A stretch of DNA of 64,000 nt, taken from assembly GCF_001718835.1 (NCBI RefSeq), contig NZ_CP013444.1, forward strand, positions 3,348,001-3,412,000. Direction: 5' to 3'. Shown one piece after another: positions 26,513-35,008 of this stretch. The translations under genes and the position numbers were made by a program. Position 1 is the first letter of the stretch. Each line of letters begins with the position of its first letter. This DNA comes from Burkholderia cepacia. Its GTDB lineage: Bacteria; Pseudomonadota; Gammaproteobacteria; Burkholderiales; Burkholderiaceae. Below the pieces are notes generated by a model. That model saw only the letters and a list, made by a program, of their open reading frames with translations, did no database searches and was not told where the DNA came from.

Positions 26513-27526
26513 TCAGATGCCGAGCTCGGCGCGCACGGCCTGCCAGTTCGCGCGCGTCATCAGCTTGCCGCTCGTCTGCGTGTCGGCCGGCGGCGTCTTG
26601 CCATTGCGGATCCAGTCGACGAGGTTCTGCGTGCTGTCCTTGCCGTGGTTCGTCGAGCTGACGGCGATCGTCCCGTAGAAGCCGGTCGGCTCCTTCTTCT
26701 GGAATTCGGCGAACGCCTCGCCCGCACCGTTGATGCCGACGCCGATCACGTCGGCGGCCGGGATGTGCAGCTGTTCGGTCGCGCGCACCGCGCCGAGCAC
26801 GGTTTCCTCGTTCAGCGCGTAGACCACCCACTTCTTGATGTTCGGATGCCGCGCGAGCACCGGCGCGGCCGCGCTGAAGCCGCCTTCGTCGTCGGTCGTC
26901 TTCTGCGGCGCGTCGAAGATGTTCGCCTGGAGGAAACCGTTCGCGAGCAGCGCCTGCGTCGCGCCGTCGGTGCGCAGCTTCGCGGTCGGCAGCTCGTAGT
27001 TCGTGATCCGCAGCGCGCCGACTTCCTCGGGCTTCCAGCCGCGTCGCTTCATCTCGTCGGAAATCGCCTGGCCGACCTGGTTGCCGATCTTGGTCGCCGA
27101 CATCCCGAGGTGCGGCACGTTCGACAGCGGCTTGCCGGTCGAATCGACGAGCTGGTCGTCGACGGTCACGAACTTCATGTTGTAGCGCTTCGCGCGCGCG
27201 GCGATCGCCGGCCCGAGGCGCACGTCGGGCGCGCAGATCACGAAACCCTGCGCCCCTTGCGAACCGAGGTTGTCGATCGCGGCCAGCACCTTCTCGCCGT
27301 CGGGCGTGCCGATCTTCACGACCGAGAAATTCTCCTTCTGGCCGAGCGCGGACGCCGCGTTCTGCTCGTTGATGAACCATGCCTGCTCGGGCATCTTCAC
27401 CAGGAAGCCGATCTTCAGCGGCGCGTCGGCGCGCGCGGCGCCCTGCATGCCGAGCGGCGCGATGCAAAGCGCGGCGAGCAGCGCGCGCAGCGTGTATCGG
27501 CGAATCGTGTGGGTCGTGCGGTTCAT
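26513..27526 (-). CDS. araF: Periplasmic L-arabinose-binding protein (AraF-like)
   Basis: A 337-residue periplasmic binding protein with a signal peptide (RRYTLRALLAALCIAPLGMQGAARA). The mature part closely follows E. coli AraF as I recall it: LKIGFLVKMPEQAWF, KIGTPDGEKVLAAIDNL, GFVICAPD, VTVDDQLVDSTGKPL, SATKIGNQVGQ and DVIGVGINGAGEAF. That makes L-arabinose the most likely ligand. The ATG at 27526 with GGAGACACC ahead is chosen over the longer frame from 27562. It leads the araFGH transporter genes. Confidence 0.92.
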   Translation of the reverse strand: MNRTTHTIRRYTLRALLAALCIAPLGMQGAARADAPLKIGFLVKMPEQAWFINEQNAASALGQKENFSVVKIGTPDGEKVLAAIDNLGSQGAQGFVICAPDVRLGPAIAARAKRYNMKFVTVDDQLVDSTGKPLSNVPHLGMSATKIGNQVGQAISDEMKRRGWKPEEVGALRITNYELPTAKLRTDGATQALLANGFLQANIFDAPQKTTDDEGGFSAAAPVLARHPNIKKWVVYALNEETVLGAVRATEQLHIPAADVIGVGINGAGEAFAEFQKKEPTGFYGTIAVSSTNHGKDSTQNLVDWIRNGKTPPADTQTSGKLMTRANWQAVRAELGI

Positions 27527-27601
27527 GCGGTGTCTCCTTGTATTGGCCTGGGTCTTCAACATCCGTCGTGCACGGTCGCAGTGGAACGCGCCGGCACGAT
27601 G

Positions 27602-27769
<168 letters not shown>

Positions 27770-28699
27770 TCAGTGCGCCCAGCGCAGCACGAGCGGATCG
27801 AGCCGGCGCGCGATCGCGAGCAGTTCCGCGCGCGTGTCCGGATGCAGTTCCGGCATCGGATGCCGTGGCCGCTCGCACGCGATCACGCCGCCTTCGCGCA
27901 TCAGCGCTTTCGCGGTGAGGATCCCGGACTGGCGGTTCTCGTGGTTGATCAGCGGCAGCCACGCCTGATAGCGCGCGAACGCATCGTCGTGCCGGCCTTC
28001 GCGGAACGCTTCGAGAATCGGCCGGATGCCGTCCGGAAACCCGCCGCCCGTCATCGCGCCGGACGCGCCGGCATGCAGGTCGGCGAGCAGCGTGATCGCC
28101 TCCTCGCCGTCCCACGGCCCCTCGATCGCGTCGCCGCCGAGCCGGATCAGCTCACGCAGCTTGTTCGCCGCCCCGGGCGTCTCGATCTTGAAGTACGCGA
28201 CCTGCTCGATCTCGCGCGCCATCCGCGCGAGGAACGGCGCGGACAGCACCGTGCCGCTCGCGGGCGCATCCTGGATCATGATCGGGATCGCGATCGCGTC
28301 CGACACGCGCGCAAAGAAATCGAAGACCTGCGCTTCCGGCACGCGGAACGTCGCGCCGTGATAAGGCGGCATCGCCATCACCATCGCCGCGCCGAGCTGC
28401 TGCGCGCGCAGGCTGCGCGCCGCGCACACCTGCGTGCTGTAGTGCGACGTCGTGACGATCACCGGCACGCGGCCCGCGACGTGTTCGAGGATCGTGCGCG
28501 TGAGCACGTCGCGTTCGTCGTCGGTGATCGCGAACTGCTCGGAGAAATTCGCGAGGATGCACAGCCCGTCGGAACCCGCGTCGATCATGAAATCGACCGC
28601 GCGTTTCTGGCTCGCGAGGTCGAGCTCGCCGGTGTCGGTGAAGGTCGTCGGGACGACGGGGAAGATGCCGCGATAGCGCGGCGGACGGCTCGTGGTCAT
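27770..28699 (-). CDS. 2-keto-3-deoxy-L-arabonate dehydratase (DHDPS/NAL superfamily)
   Basis: A 309-residue class I aldolase-fold enzyme that should convert L-2-keto-3-deoxyarabonate to alpha-ketoglutaric semialdehyde. RYRGIFPVVPTTFTDTGELD opens the TIM barrel, and the Schiff-base lysine lies in VAYFKIETPG (about residue 170). The C-terminal NHENRQSGILTAKALMREGG and RPRHPMPELHPDTRAELLAI segments match the characterised Azospirillum brasilense enzyme from memory. It directly precedes the deleted arabinose dehydrogenase and belongs to the same operon. Confidence 0.88.
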   Translation of the reverse strand: MTTSRPPRYRGIFPVVPTTFTDTGELDLASQKRAVDFMIDAGSDGLCILANFSEQFAITDDERDVLTRTILEHVAGRVPVIVTTSHYSTQVCAARSLRAQQLGAAMVMAMPPYHGATFRVPEAQVFDFFARVSDAIAIPIMIQDAPASGTVLSAPFLARMAREIEQVAYFKIETPGAANKLRELIRLGGDAIEGPWDGEEAITLLADLHAGASGAMTGGGFPDGIRPILEAFREGRHDDAFARYQAWLPLINHENRQSGILTAKALMREGGVIACERPRHPMPELHPDTRAELLAIARRLDPLVLRWAH

Positions 28700-28727
28700 G
28701 ATTCGGGTCCTGCGTTCGAAACGGCGG

Positions 28728-30104
28728 TCAGCCGGAAAAGGGTCGCGATTCACGGGCGGGCGCGCCCGCGGCCGGCTGCGGCGCGCGCAGCGCCGCGCGG
28801 ACCACGAACGTGATCAGCACCGCGAACAGCAGCGTCGCCGCAAGGAAATACAGGCCGGCAGCGAGGCTGCCGGTCGCCTGTTTGATCAGGCCGATGCCGT
28901 ACGGCCCGACATAGCCGCCGAGATTCGCGAGCGAGTTGATCGCCGCGATGCCGACCGCCGCGCCCGTCCCGGTCAGGAATTCGCCGGGAAGCGCCCATAC
29001 GACGGCCTGGATCGAGTAAAGCGAGAATGCCGTGAGACAGATGAACAGGAACTGCAGCGCGGGCTGCCGCGCCCATGCGCTCGCGGCCACCGTCAGCGCG
29101 GCCGCGGCCGACACAACGACGATGTGCCGGTAGCGGTCGCCCGTGCGATCCGAATGGCGCGGCACGATCAGCAGCCCGATCACCGCGAACAGGTACGGCA
29201 CGGCGGACAGCAGGCCGGTGGCCGCGTCGCCCGCGCCGAACGCGTGAATGATCGACGGCAGCCACAGCGACAGCCCGTAGATGCACAGCGGGAACGGCAG
29301 GAACAGGGCCGCGAGCAGCAGCACGCGCCGGTCGGCCAGCGCGGCGAGCGGATTGCGGTGCACGTCGGGGCGGTAGGCCTCGCGATCGGCGGCGAGCTGG
29401 CGCGCGATCCAGCGCCGTTCGTCGTCGCTCAGCCAGCGCGCACGGTCCGGCGAATCGGGCAGCAGCCGTAGCGTCGGCCACGCGAGCAGCACGGCCGGCA
29501 GGCCGCTCACGACGAACAGCAGCTGCCAGTTCGACAGCCCGAACAGCCCGTGCGTGGTCAGCAGCAGCCCCGCGAGCGGGCCCGTCACGATGCCCGCGAG
29601 CGGCTGCGCGAGCACGAGCAGGCCGAACACGCGCGCGCGGTCGCGCATCGGAAACCACTGCGTGAGGAAATACAGGATGCCCGGATACAGGCCGGCCTCG
29701 GCCGCGCCGAGCAGGAAGCGCAGCGTGTAGAAGCTGGCCGGCCCGCGCACGAGCGCCATCGCCATCGTGATCGCGCCCCACGTCGCGAGGATGCGCGCGA
29801 ACCATACCCGCGCGCCGAAGCGGTCGAGCGCCAGATTGCTCGGCACCTCGCACAGGAAATAGCCCACGAAGAACAGGCCCGCGCCGAGCCCGTATGCCGC
29901 GTCGCTCAGGCCGACGGCCGCGTTCATGTGCAGCTTCGCGAAGCCGACGACCGTGCGGTCGACATAGGCCACCACGTAGATCAGCGCGAGGAACGGCACC
30001 AGCTTGCGCGTGAGCATGCGCATCAGCTGCCGTTCGTCGACGGCGGCCGACGGGCCGAATCGAGCCGCGGCCGGGGTCGCGGACGGGTGCTGTGTCGTCG
30101 TCAT
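28728..30104 (-). CDS. MFS transporter, anion:cation symporter type (sugar-acid uptake)
   Basis: A 458-residue major-facilitator protein. LVPFLALIYVVAYVDRTVVGFAKL is the standard first helix of the ACS family (GudP, ExuT, tartrate and hexuronate carriers). AAEAGLYPGILYFLTQWFP and the cytoplasmic WLSDDERRWIARQL loop after TM6 are also typical. Together with araFGH in one operon it offers a second entry route, probably for L-arabonate or a related aldonate rather than the free sugar. It lies 28 bases ahead of the deoxyarabonate dehydratase. Substrate is inferred. Confidence 0.85.
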   Translation of the reverse strand: MTTTQHPSATPAAARFGPSAAVDERQLMRMLTRKLVPFLALIYVVAYVDRTVVGFAKLHMNAAVGLSDAAYGLGAGLFFVGYFLCEVPSNLALDRFGARVWFARILATWGAITMAMALVRGPASFYTLRFLLGAAEAGLYPGILYFLTQWFPMRDRARVFGLLVLAQPLAGIVTGPLAGLLLTTHGLFGLSNWQLLFVVSGLPAVLLAWPTLRLLPDSPDRARWLSDDERRWIARQLAADREAYRPDVHRNPLAALADRRVLLLAALFLPFPLCIYGLSLWLPSIIHAFGAGDAATGLLSAVPYLFAVIGLLIVPRHSDRTGDRYRHIVVVSAAAALTVAASAWARQPALQFLFICLTAFSLYSIQAVVWALPGEFLTGTGAAVGIAAINSLANLGGYVGPYGIGLIKQATGSLAAGLYFLAATLLFAVLITFVVRAALRAPQPAAGAPARESRPFSG

Positions 30105-30194
30105 CGTGTCTCCATGGTGGACTGCGCCGGCGTCGTCGCCGGTCCGTCCTGCTTCATCCGTGCCGCGTATCGCGCACGCCGCACCGCACCCTGC

Positions 30195-31946
30195 TCAATG
30201 CGAATGGCTCGGCACGTCCGCGCCGCGCGTGCCGACCAGGAAGTCGAGGTCGCACCCCTCGTCGGCCTGCAGCACGTGATCGATGTACAGCCGTGCGTAG
30301 CCGCCCTTGCCGAGCTGCCCGGCCACGCCCGGCGCCGCGGTCGGATCGACGTCCGACAAACGGCGCTGAAGTTCGTCATCGGTAATGTCGAGATGCAGCG
30401 TGCCGGCCTCGCAGTCGAGCTCGATCCAGTCGCCGTTGCGCACGGCCGCGAGCGGCCCGCCGGCGGCGGCCTCCGGCGCGACGTGCAGCACGACCGTGCC
30501 GTACGCGGTGCCGCTCATCCGCGCGTCGGAAATCCGCACCATGTCCTTCACGCCCTGGCGCAGCAGCTTCGGCGGCAGCCCCATGTTGCCGACCTCGGCC
30601 ATGCCCGGATAACCGCGCGGCCCGCAGTTCTTCAGCACGAGCACCGAGCTGGCGTCGACGTCGAGCGCCTCGTCGTTGATCGTCGCCTTGTAGTGGTCGA
30701 GGTTCTCGAACACGACCGCGCGGCCGCGATGCTTCAGCAGCTCGGGGCTCGCCGCCGACGGCTTCAGCACCGCGCCGCGCGGCGCGAGATTGCCGCGCAG
30801 GATGCAGATGCCGCCGTCCGCGATCAGCGGCCGGTCGAGCGGGCGGATCACTTCGTCGTCGTAGTTCGGCGCTTCGCGCACGTTGTCCCACAGCGACTTG
30901 CCGTTCACCGTCAGCGCGTCCGGGTGCGGCAGCAGCCCGCCTTCGCCGAGCCGGCGCAGCACGGCCGGCAGCCCGCCCGCGTAATAGAACTCCTCCATCA
31001 GGAAGCGCCCCGACGGCATCAGGTCGACGATCGTCGGCGTGTCGCGGCCGATGCGCATCCAGTCCTCCAGTTCGAGCGGCACGCCGATGCGGCCGGCGAT
31101 CGCCTTCAGGTGGATCACCGCATTCGTCGAGCCGCCGATCGCCGCATTCGCGCGGATCGCGTTCTCGAACGCCGCGCGCGTGAGGACCTTCGACAGCACC
31201 AGCCCTTCGAGCGCCATCTCGACGATGCGGATGCCGGACATGTGCGCGAGCACGTAGCGGCGCGAATCGACCGCCGGAATCGCCGCGTTGTGCGGCAGCG
31301 CGACGCCGAGCGCCTCGGCCATGCACGCCATCGTCGACGCGGTGCCCATCGTGTTGCAGGTGCCGGCCGAGCGCGACATCCCGGCTTCGGCCGACAGGAA
31401 ATGATGCAGGTCGATCTCGCCGGCCTTCAGTGATTCATGCAGCTGCCACACGGCCGTGCCCGAGCCGATGTTCCTGCCTTCGAGCTTGCCGTTCAGCATC
31501 GGGCCGCCCGACACGACGATCGCCGGCACGTCGCAGCTCGCCGCGCCCATCAGCAGCGCGGGCGTCGTCTTGTCGCAGCCGGCGAGCAGCACGACCGCGT
31601 CGATCGGGTTGCCGCGGATCGCTTCCTCGACGTCCATCGACGCGAGGTTGCGCGTGAGCATCGCCGACGGGCGCAGGTTCGATTCGCCGTTCGAGAACAC
31701 CGGGAACTCGACCGGGAAGCCGCCCGCTTCGGAGATCCCGCGCTTCACGTGCTCGGCGAGCTTGCGGAAGTGCGCGTTGCACGGCGTCAGTTCGGACCAC
31801 GTGTTGCAGATGCCGATGATCGGACGGCCATCGAACTCGTGATCGGGAATGCCCTGATTCTTCATCCAGCTCCGGTACATGAAGCCGTTCTTGTCGTTCG
31901 TGCCGAACCATTGGGCGGAGCGCAGCCTGGGTTTTGTTGCCGACAT
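30195..31946 (-). CDS. L-arabonate dehydratase (IlvD/EDD family)
   Basis: A 583-residue iron-sulfur dehydratase that should convert L-arabonate to 2-keto-3-deoxy-L-arabonate. The N-terminus GTNDKNGFMYRSWMKNQG, ICNTWSELTPCNAH, LLAGCDKTTPALLMGA and AGTCNTMGTASTMACM carry the cluster cysteines. ISDARMSGTAYGTVVLHVAPEAAAGGPLA is the C-terminal signature. Length equals that of sugar-acid dehydratases and is shorter than Edd. It is the first gene after the divergent LysR and leads the arabinose operon. Confidence 0.9.
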   Translation of the reverse strand: MSATKPRLRSAQWFGTNDKNGFMYRSWMKNQGIPDHEFDGRPIIGICNTWSELTPCNAHFRKLAEHVKRGISEAGGFPVEFPVFSNGESNLRPSAMLTRNLASMDVEEAIRGNPIDAVVLLAGCDKTTPALLMGAASCDVPAIVVSGGPMLNGKLEGRNIGSGTAVWQLHESLKAGEIDLHHFLSAEAGMSRSAGTCNTMGTASTMACMAEALGVALPHNAAIPAVDSRRYVLAHMSGIRIVEMALEGLVLSKVLTRAAFENAIRANAAIGGSTNAVIHLKAIAGRIGVPLELEDWMRIGRDTPTIVDLMPSGRFLMEEFYYAGGLPAVLRRLGEGGLLPHPDALTVNGKSLWDNVREAPNYDDEVIRPLDRPLIADGGICILRGNLAPRGAVLKPSAASPELLKHRGRAVVFENLDHYKATINDEALDVDASSVLVLKNCGPRGYPGMAEVGNMGLPPKLLRQGVKDMVRISDARMSGTAYGTVVLHVAPEAAAGGPLAAVRNGDWIELDCEAGTLHLDITDDELQRRLSDVDPTAAPGVAGQLGKGGYARLYIDHVLQADEGCDLDFLVGTRGADVPSHSH

Positions 31947-32060
31947 CGTCAGTCCTGTGGTGACGGGATACCGGCGCAGTCTAGGCAGAATTTTGATAAC
32001 TGGCTAATGACGTTTTTGGCGATTACGATATCGATTCCGATATCGATATAAACCCGTACG
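31947..32060. promoter_or_regulatory. Divergent control region between arabonate dehydratase and lysR
   Basis: 114 bases between divergent starts. At 32026-32050 CGATATCGAT occurs twice, separated by TCCG (CGATATCGAT at 32026 and again from 32038), forming nested palindromes in an AT-rich patch. This is a good candidate for the LysR binding site and for overlapping promoters. Confidence 0.55.
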
Positions 32061-33011
32061 ATGCCCGAAGCCAGCCCGTGGGGAAACCGTGGCCGCCTGA
32101 AGACGCGCCAGCTTCTGCTGGTCGTCGCGCTCGCCGACGAAGGCAGCATTCACCGCGCGGCGGCCGCGCTGAACATGACGCAGCCGGCCGCGTCGAAGCT
32201 GCTGCGCGAACTGGAGGAATCGATCGGCGCGGTGCTGTTCGAACGCCTGCCGCGCGGGATGCGGCCGACGCTGTACGGCGACGCGCTGATCCGTCACGCG
32301 CGCGCGGCGCTCGGCAGCCTCGACCAGGCGCACGAGGAACTGGCCGCGCTGAAGGCCGGCCATCTCGGCCACGTGGCGGTGGGCGCGATCACGTCGCCGG
32401 GCTTGCGGCTGGTGCCGCCGGCCGTGGCCGCGGTGAAGGGCACGCATGCGGGCCTGCACGTGTCGGTCGAGATCGACACCAGCAACGTGCTGCTCGAACA
32501 TCTCGCGCAGGAGAAGATCGACATCGTGGTCGGCCGGCTTTCCGCCGAACACGACAAGCTGCGGCTGCGCTACGAGCCGCTGACCGGCGAGTCGGTGGCG
32601 GCCGTCGTGCGGACCGGTCATCCGCTGCTCGCGCAGGCGCCGCTGGCGCTCGCGGACGTGCAGCGCGCCGCGTGGGTCGTGCCGCCGGCCGGCAGCGTGT
32701 TGCGCCACCGCTTCGATCTCGTGTTCCAGCGCGCAAGCCTCGCGCCGCCGGCGAACCTCGTCGAAACGGCGGCGCTGCTGTTCATCACGCAGTTGCTGGA
32801 GCAGAGCGACATGATCGCGGTGCTGGCCGAGGACGTCGCGCGCTACTACGCGCGGCACGGGATCGTCACGGTGCTGCCGCTGGAGATGGATTGCCGGATG
32901 GACGATTTCGGCATCATCACGCGCACCGACCGGCTGCATTCACCGGCCGTCGCGGTGATGGCCGACGCGATTCGCGCGGCCGCGCGGGATGTGTACGGAA
33001 TCGTGCCGTGA
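32061..33011 (+). CDS. LysR-family transcriptional regulator of the arabinose genes
   Basis: A 316-residue LysR protein. The helix-turn-helix is RQLLLVVALADEGSIHRAAAALNMTQPAASKLLRELEESIG near the N-terminus. The co-inducer domain follows (GHLGHVAVGAITSPGLRLVP, IDIVVGRLSAEHD, HSPAVAVMADAIRAAARDV). It resembles the GbpR group of LysR proteins that control sugar and aldonate use. Divergent from L-arabonate dehydratase, it probably activates that operon with a pathway intermediate as inducer. Confidence 0.93.
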   Translation: MPEASPWGNRGRLKTRQLLLVVALADEGSIHRAAAALNMTQPAASKLLRELEESIGAVLFERLPRGMRPTLYGDALIRHARAALGSLDQAHEELAALKAGHLGHVAVGAITSPGLRLVPPAVAAVKGTHAGLHVSVEIDTSNVLLEHLAQEKIDIVVGRLSAEHDKLRLRYEPLTGESVAAVVRTGHPLLAQAPLALADVQRAAWVVPPAGSVLRHRFDLVFQRASLAPPANLVETAALLFITQLLEQSDMIAVLAEDVARYYARHGIVTVLPLEMDCRMDDFGIITRTDRLHSPAVAVMADAIRAAARDVYGIVP

Positions 33012-33049
33012 CGCGGCGGCCGGGCCCTTCGTCGGGGGGCGTCTTCTCC

Positions 33050-33239
33050 ATGGGCGACGCGATCTACCGGAGCGTGAAGCGGCTCGACGACGAGACGCTC
33101 GCGCGCGCCGAACTCGTCCATCGCCTGCTCGGCGACTCGAGCGTGCCGCGAACGCAATGCGCGTGCCGCTCGGTCGATGACGGTCGCGCATCTCGAATCG
33201 GCCAGGCGCATCGTGATGGGGCTCGTCGAAGGCGGATAA
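33050..33239 (+). pseudogene. Possible degraded small gene
   Basis: Three short pieces in three different frames read like one protein. From the ATG at 33050 the first gives MGDAIYRSVKRLDDETLARA. A middle piece, in another frame, reads LERAANAMRVPLGR. The last reads MTVAHLESARRIVMGLVEGG and ends in TAA at 33237. Joined, they would be a helical protein of about 60 residues. I do not recognise the family. Either two small indels broke it or the coherence is chance in GC-rich DNA. Confidence 0.35.
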
Positions 33240-33286
33240 CACCGGCGCGCGTGCCGCACGCGCACCGGCCGACATGCCGGACGATG

Positions 33287-33685
33287 CTACTCCGTGCGCA
33301 TCCCGATACGAAGCTGATTGCGGAGCGCCGTCACACCGGCGACCTGCTGCGCGGCATTGACCGCCAGCGGAATCTGCACGTTGTCCGGGACGCTACCTGA
33401 CAGCGTCACCGTGCCGTCGGACGCACGAATCAGGATGCGGCTCGAGTCGAGCCCGCGCGTGCGTGCGAGTGCCGCGGCCACGCGCTTGACGAGCTGCCGG
33501 TTCATCTTGCGCCGGGCCCGCGCGGCGTCGCGGTTCGAGCCGGCGGCGCCGGCAACGCCGGCATCGCTCGTCGCAGCGGCAGCCGACACGGCGGTCGATG
33601 CAGGCGGCTGGGCAAATGCCGGCGCCGCGGTCGCGACGAGCAGCGCGACGAGCATCATGACGAGTCTGGGATTCGAATGAATCAT
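33287..33685 (-). CDS. BON-domain periplasmic protein
   Basis: A 132-residue secreted protein. It has a signal peptide (MIHSNPRLVMMLVALLVATAAPAFA), an Ala/Ser-rich linker, and one BON domain covering the C-terminal half (LVKRVAAALARTRGLDSSRILIRASDGTVTLSGSVPD, then AAQQVAGVTALRNQL). BON domains bind phospholipid or other envelope components; OsmY is the best-known member. The ATG at 33685 gives a clean signal peptide, so the longer frame from 33724 is rejected. It lies 61 bases downstream of the porin on the same strand. Confidence 0.82.
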   Translation of the reverse strand: MIHSNPRLVMMLVALLVATAAPAFAQPPASTAVSAAAATSDAGVAGAAGSNRDAARARRKMNRQLVKRVAAALARTRGLDSSRILIRASDGTVTLSGSVPDNVQIPLAVNAAQQVAGVTALRNQLRIGMRTE

Positions 33686-33745
33686 GTGTGAATTCCGCAA
33701 AAGGAGGGAGATCGAACGACGCACCGGCAGCTGAAGCCGCGCGCA

Positions 33746-34807
33746 TCAGAACTGCGTGATCATGCCGACCGACACGCCGGTCACCGTGCGTCCGTCCGGT
33801 CGCAGCGACAGCCCCGCGACGTTGGTCGGATCCCGCTTGTAGGCGCCCGAGAAGCCGTTGCGATCGAATTCCGCATACAGGCTCGTCCGTTTCGACAGGA
33901 AGTACTGCAGCATCGCGTACGACGTGAGCTTGCGCCCGTCCATGCCCGCGGCATTCTTCAGGTTCTGCCCGAAGTCGTAATAGGTCGCGCCGGAAAATTG
34001 CAGGAACGGCGTGACCTGATAGACGATCCCGACAGCCGGTATCCGGTCGCGCCGTTCCGGCGCGCCGGCGTTCGCGGCGCTGACGGCGAGATCGCTGTAG
34101 CTCAGGTAGACGCGGCCCGGGCCGATCTGCCAGCTCGCGCCGCCCATGACCGTGCGCGCCCACTGCGATGCGTCGGCATTCCACGTCGTCTGGTACGCGA
34201 CGCCGAGCGACAGCGTCCGGAACCGGTAGCTCGCGCCGACCGCGACGTTCGAACCGGCGCGCTGGTTGCCGGCGGTTCCACCGGGCGAGTAGCTGCCGCG
34301 CACGGTCGCGCCGCCAAACGTACCGACGTACTTCATCGTGTTGTTGAAGCGCGAATCGAGCGTGAAGAAGTTGCCGGCCCACACGGCGCCCGGATTCGTC
34401 GCGAGCGTCAGCCCTTGCGCGTAATTCGGGTCGAACGCAATGCCGATGTCCTCGGCCGCGTTCAACTGTCGCCCGAACGTGACGCGGCCGAACGTGCCGC
34501 TCAGGCCGACATAGGACACCTGTGAGAACAGGAGCCCCGGCGATTTCCCCAGCGCCCCGGTGCCCGTCAGGAATCCGCTCTGCAGCATGAAGATCGCCTG
34601 CAGGCCGCCGCCGAGATCCTCCGCGCCCTTCAGACCGAAGATGTTGCCCGATATCGCGTTGTTGTCGAAACCGACCTGGCTTCCCCCTTTCACGCCGTCG
34701 GTCCAGCGCACGCCGCCGCCGACATAGCCGAACAATGTCACGCTCGATTGCGCGACGGCGTCGGCGGCCAAGCATGCCAACGCCGAAACCACGATGATTC
34801 GTTTCAT
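33746..34807 (-). CDS. Outer-membrane porin (Gram-negative trimeric type)
   Basis: A 353-residue porin with a signal peptide (MKRIIVVSALACLAADAVA) and the family start QSSVTLFGYVGGGVRW. It continues with FGLKGAEDLGGGLQAIFMLQSGF and FSQVSYVGLSGTFGRVTFGRQL, and ends in phenylalanine (SVGMITQF). It is diverged from the porin at 15345-16487. It follows the GH1 glycosidase gene by ~200 bases that include an AT-rich patch (34808-34860), probably its own promoter. A role in taking up glycosides for the GH1 enzyme is possible but inferred. Confidence 0.94.
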   Translation of the reverse strand: MKRIIVVSALACLAADAVAQSSVTLFGYVGGGVRWTDGVKGGSQVGFDNNAISGNIFGLKGAEDLGGGLQAIFMLQSGFLTGTGALGKSPGLLFSQVSYVGLSGTFGRVTFGRQLNAAEDIGIAFDPNYAQGLTLATNPGAVWAGNFFTLDSRFNNTMKYVGTFGGATVRGSYSPGGTAGNQRAGSNVAVGASYRFRTLSLGVAYQTTWNADASQWARTVMGGASWQIGPGRVYLSYSDLAVSAANAGAPERRDRIPAVGIVYQVTPFLQFSGATYYDFGQNLKNAAGMDGRKLTSYAMLQYFLSKRTSLYAEFDRNGFSGAYKRDPTNVAGLSLRPDGRTVTGVSVGMITQF

Positions 34808-35008
34808 TTGTCTCCATCCATATATTTCGTTTTACTTATTATTCAGACATCGCCGAGGTATGTTCCTGGTCGATGCAACAGCTTCGTCCGGCTCGCGGGA
34901 TCGCATCGCGGCGGTCCGCGCGGGCCGACCTTCATGCGCTTCGGAAGCGCGCGCCCGGCCATCCGCCCCGGCAATACGCTTCGTTGCGGAGCAACGGGCC
35001 GCGCTGCA

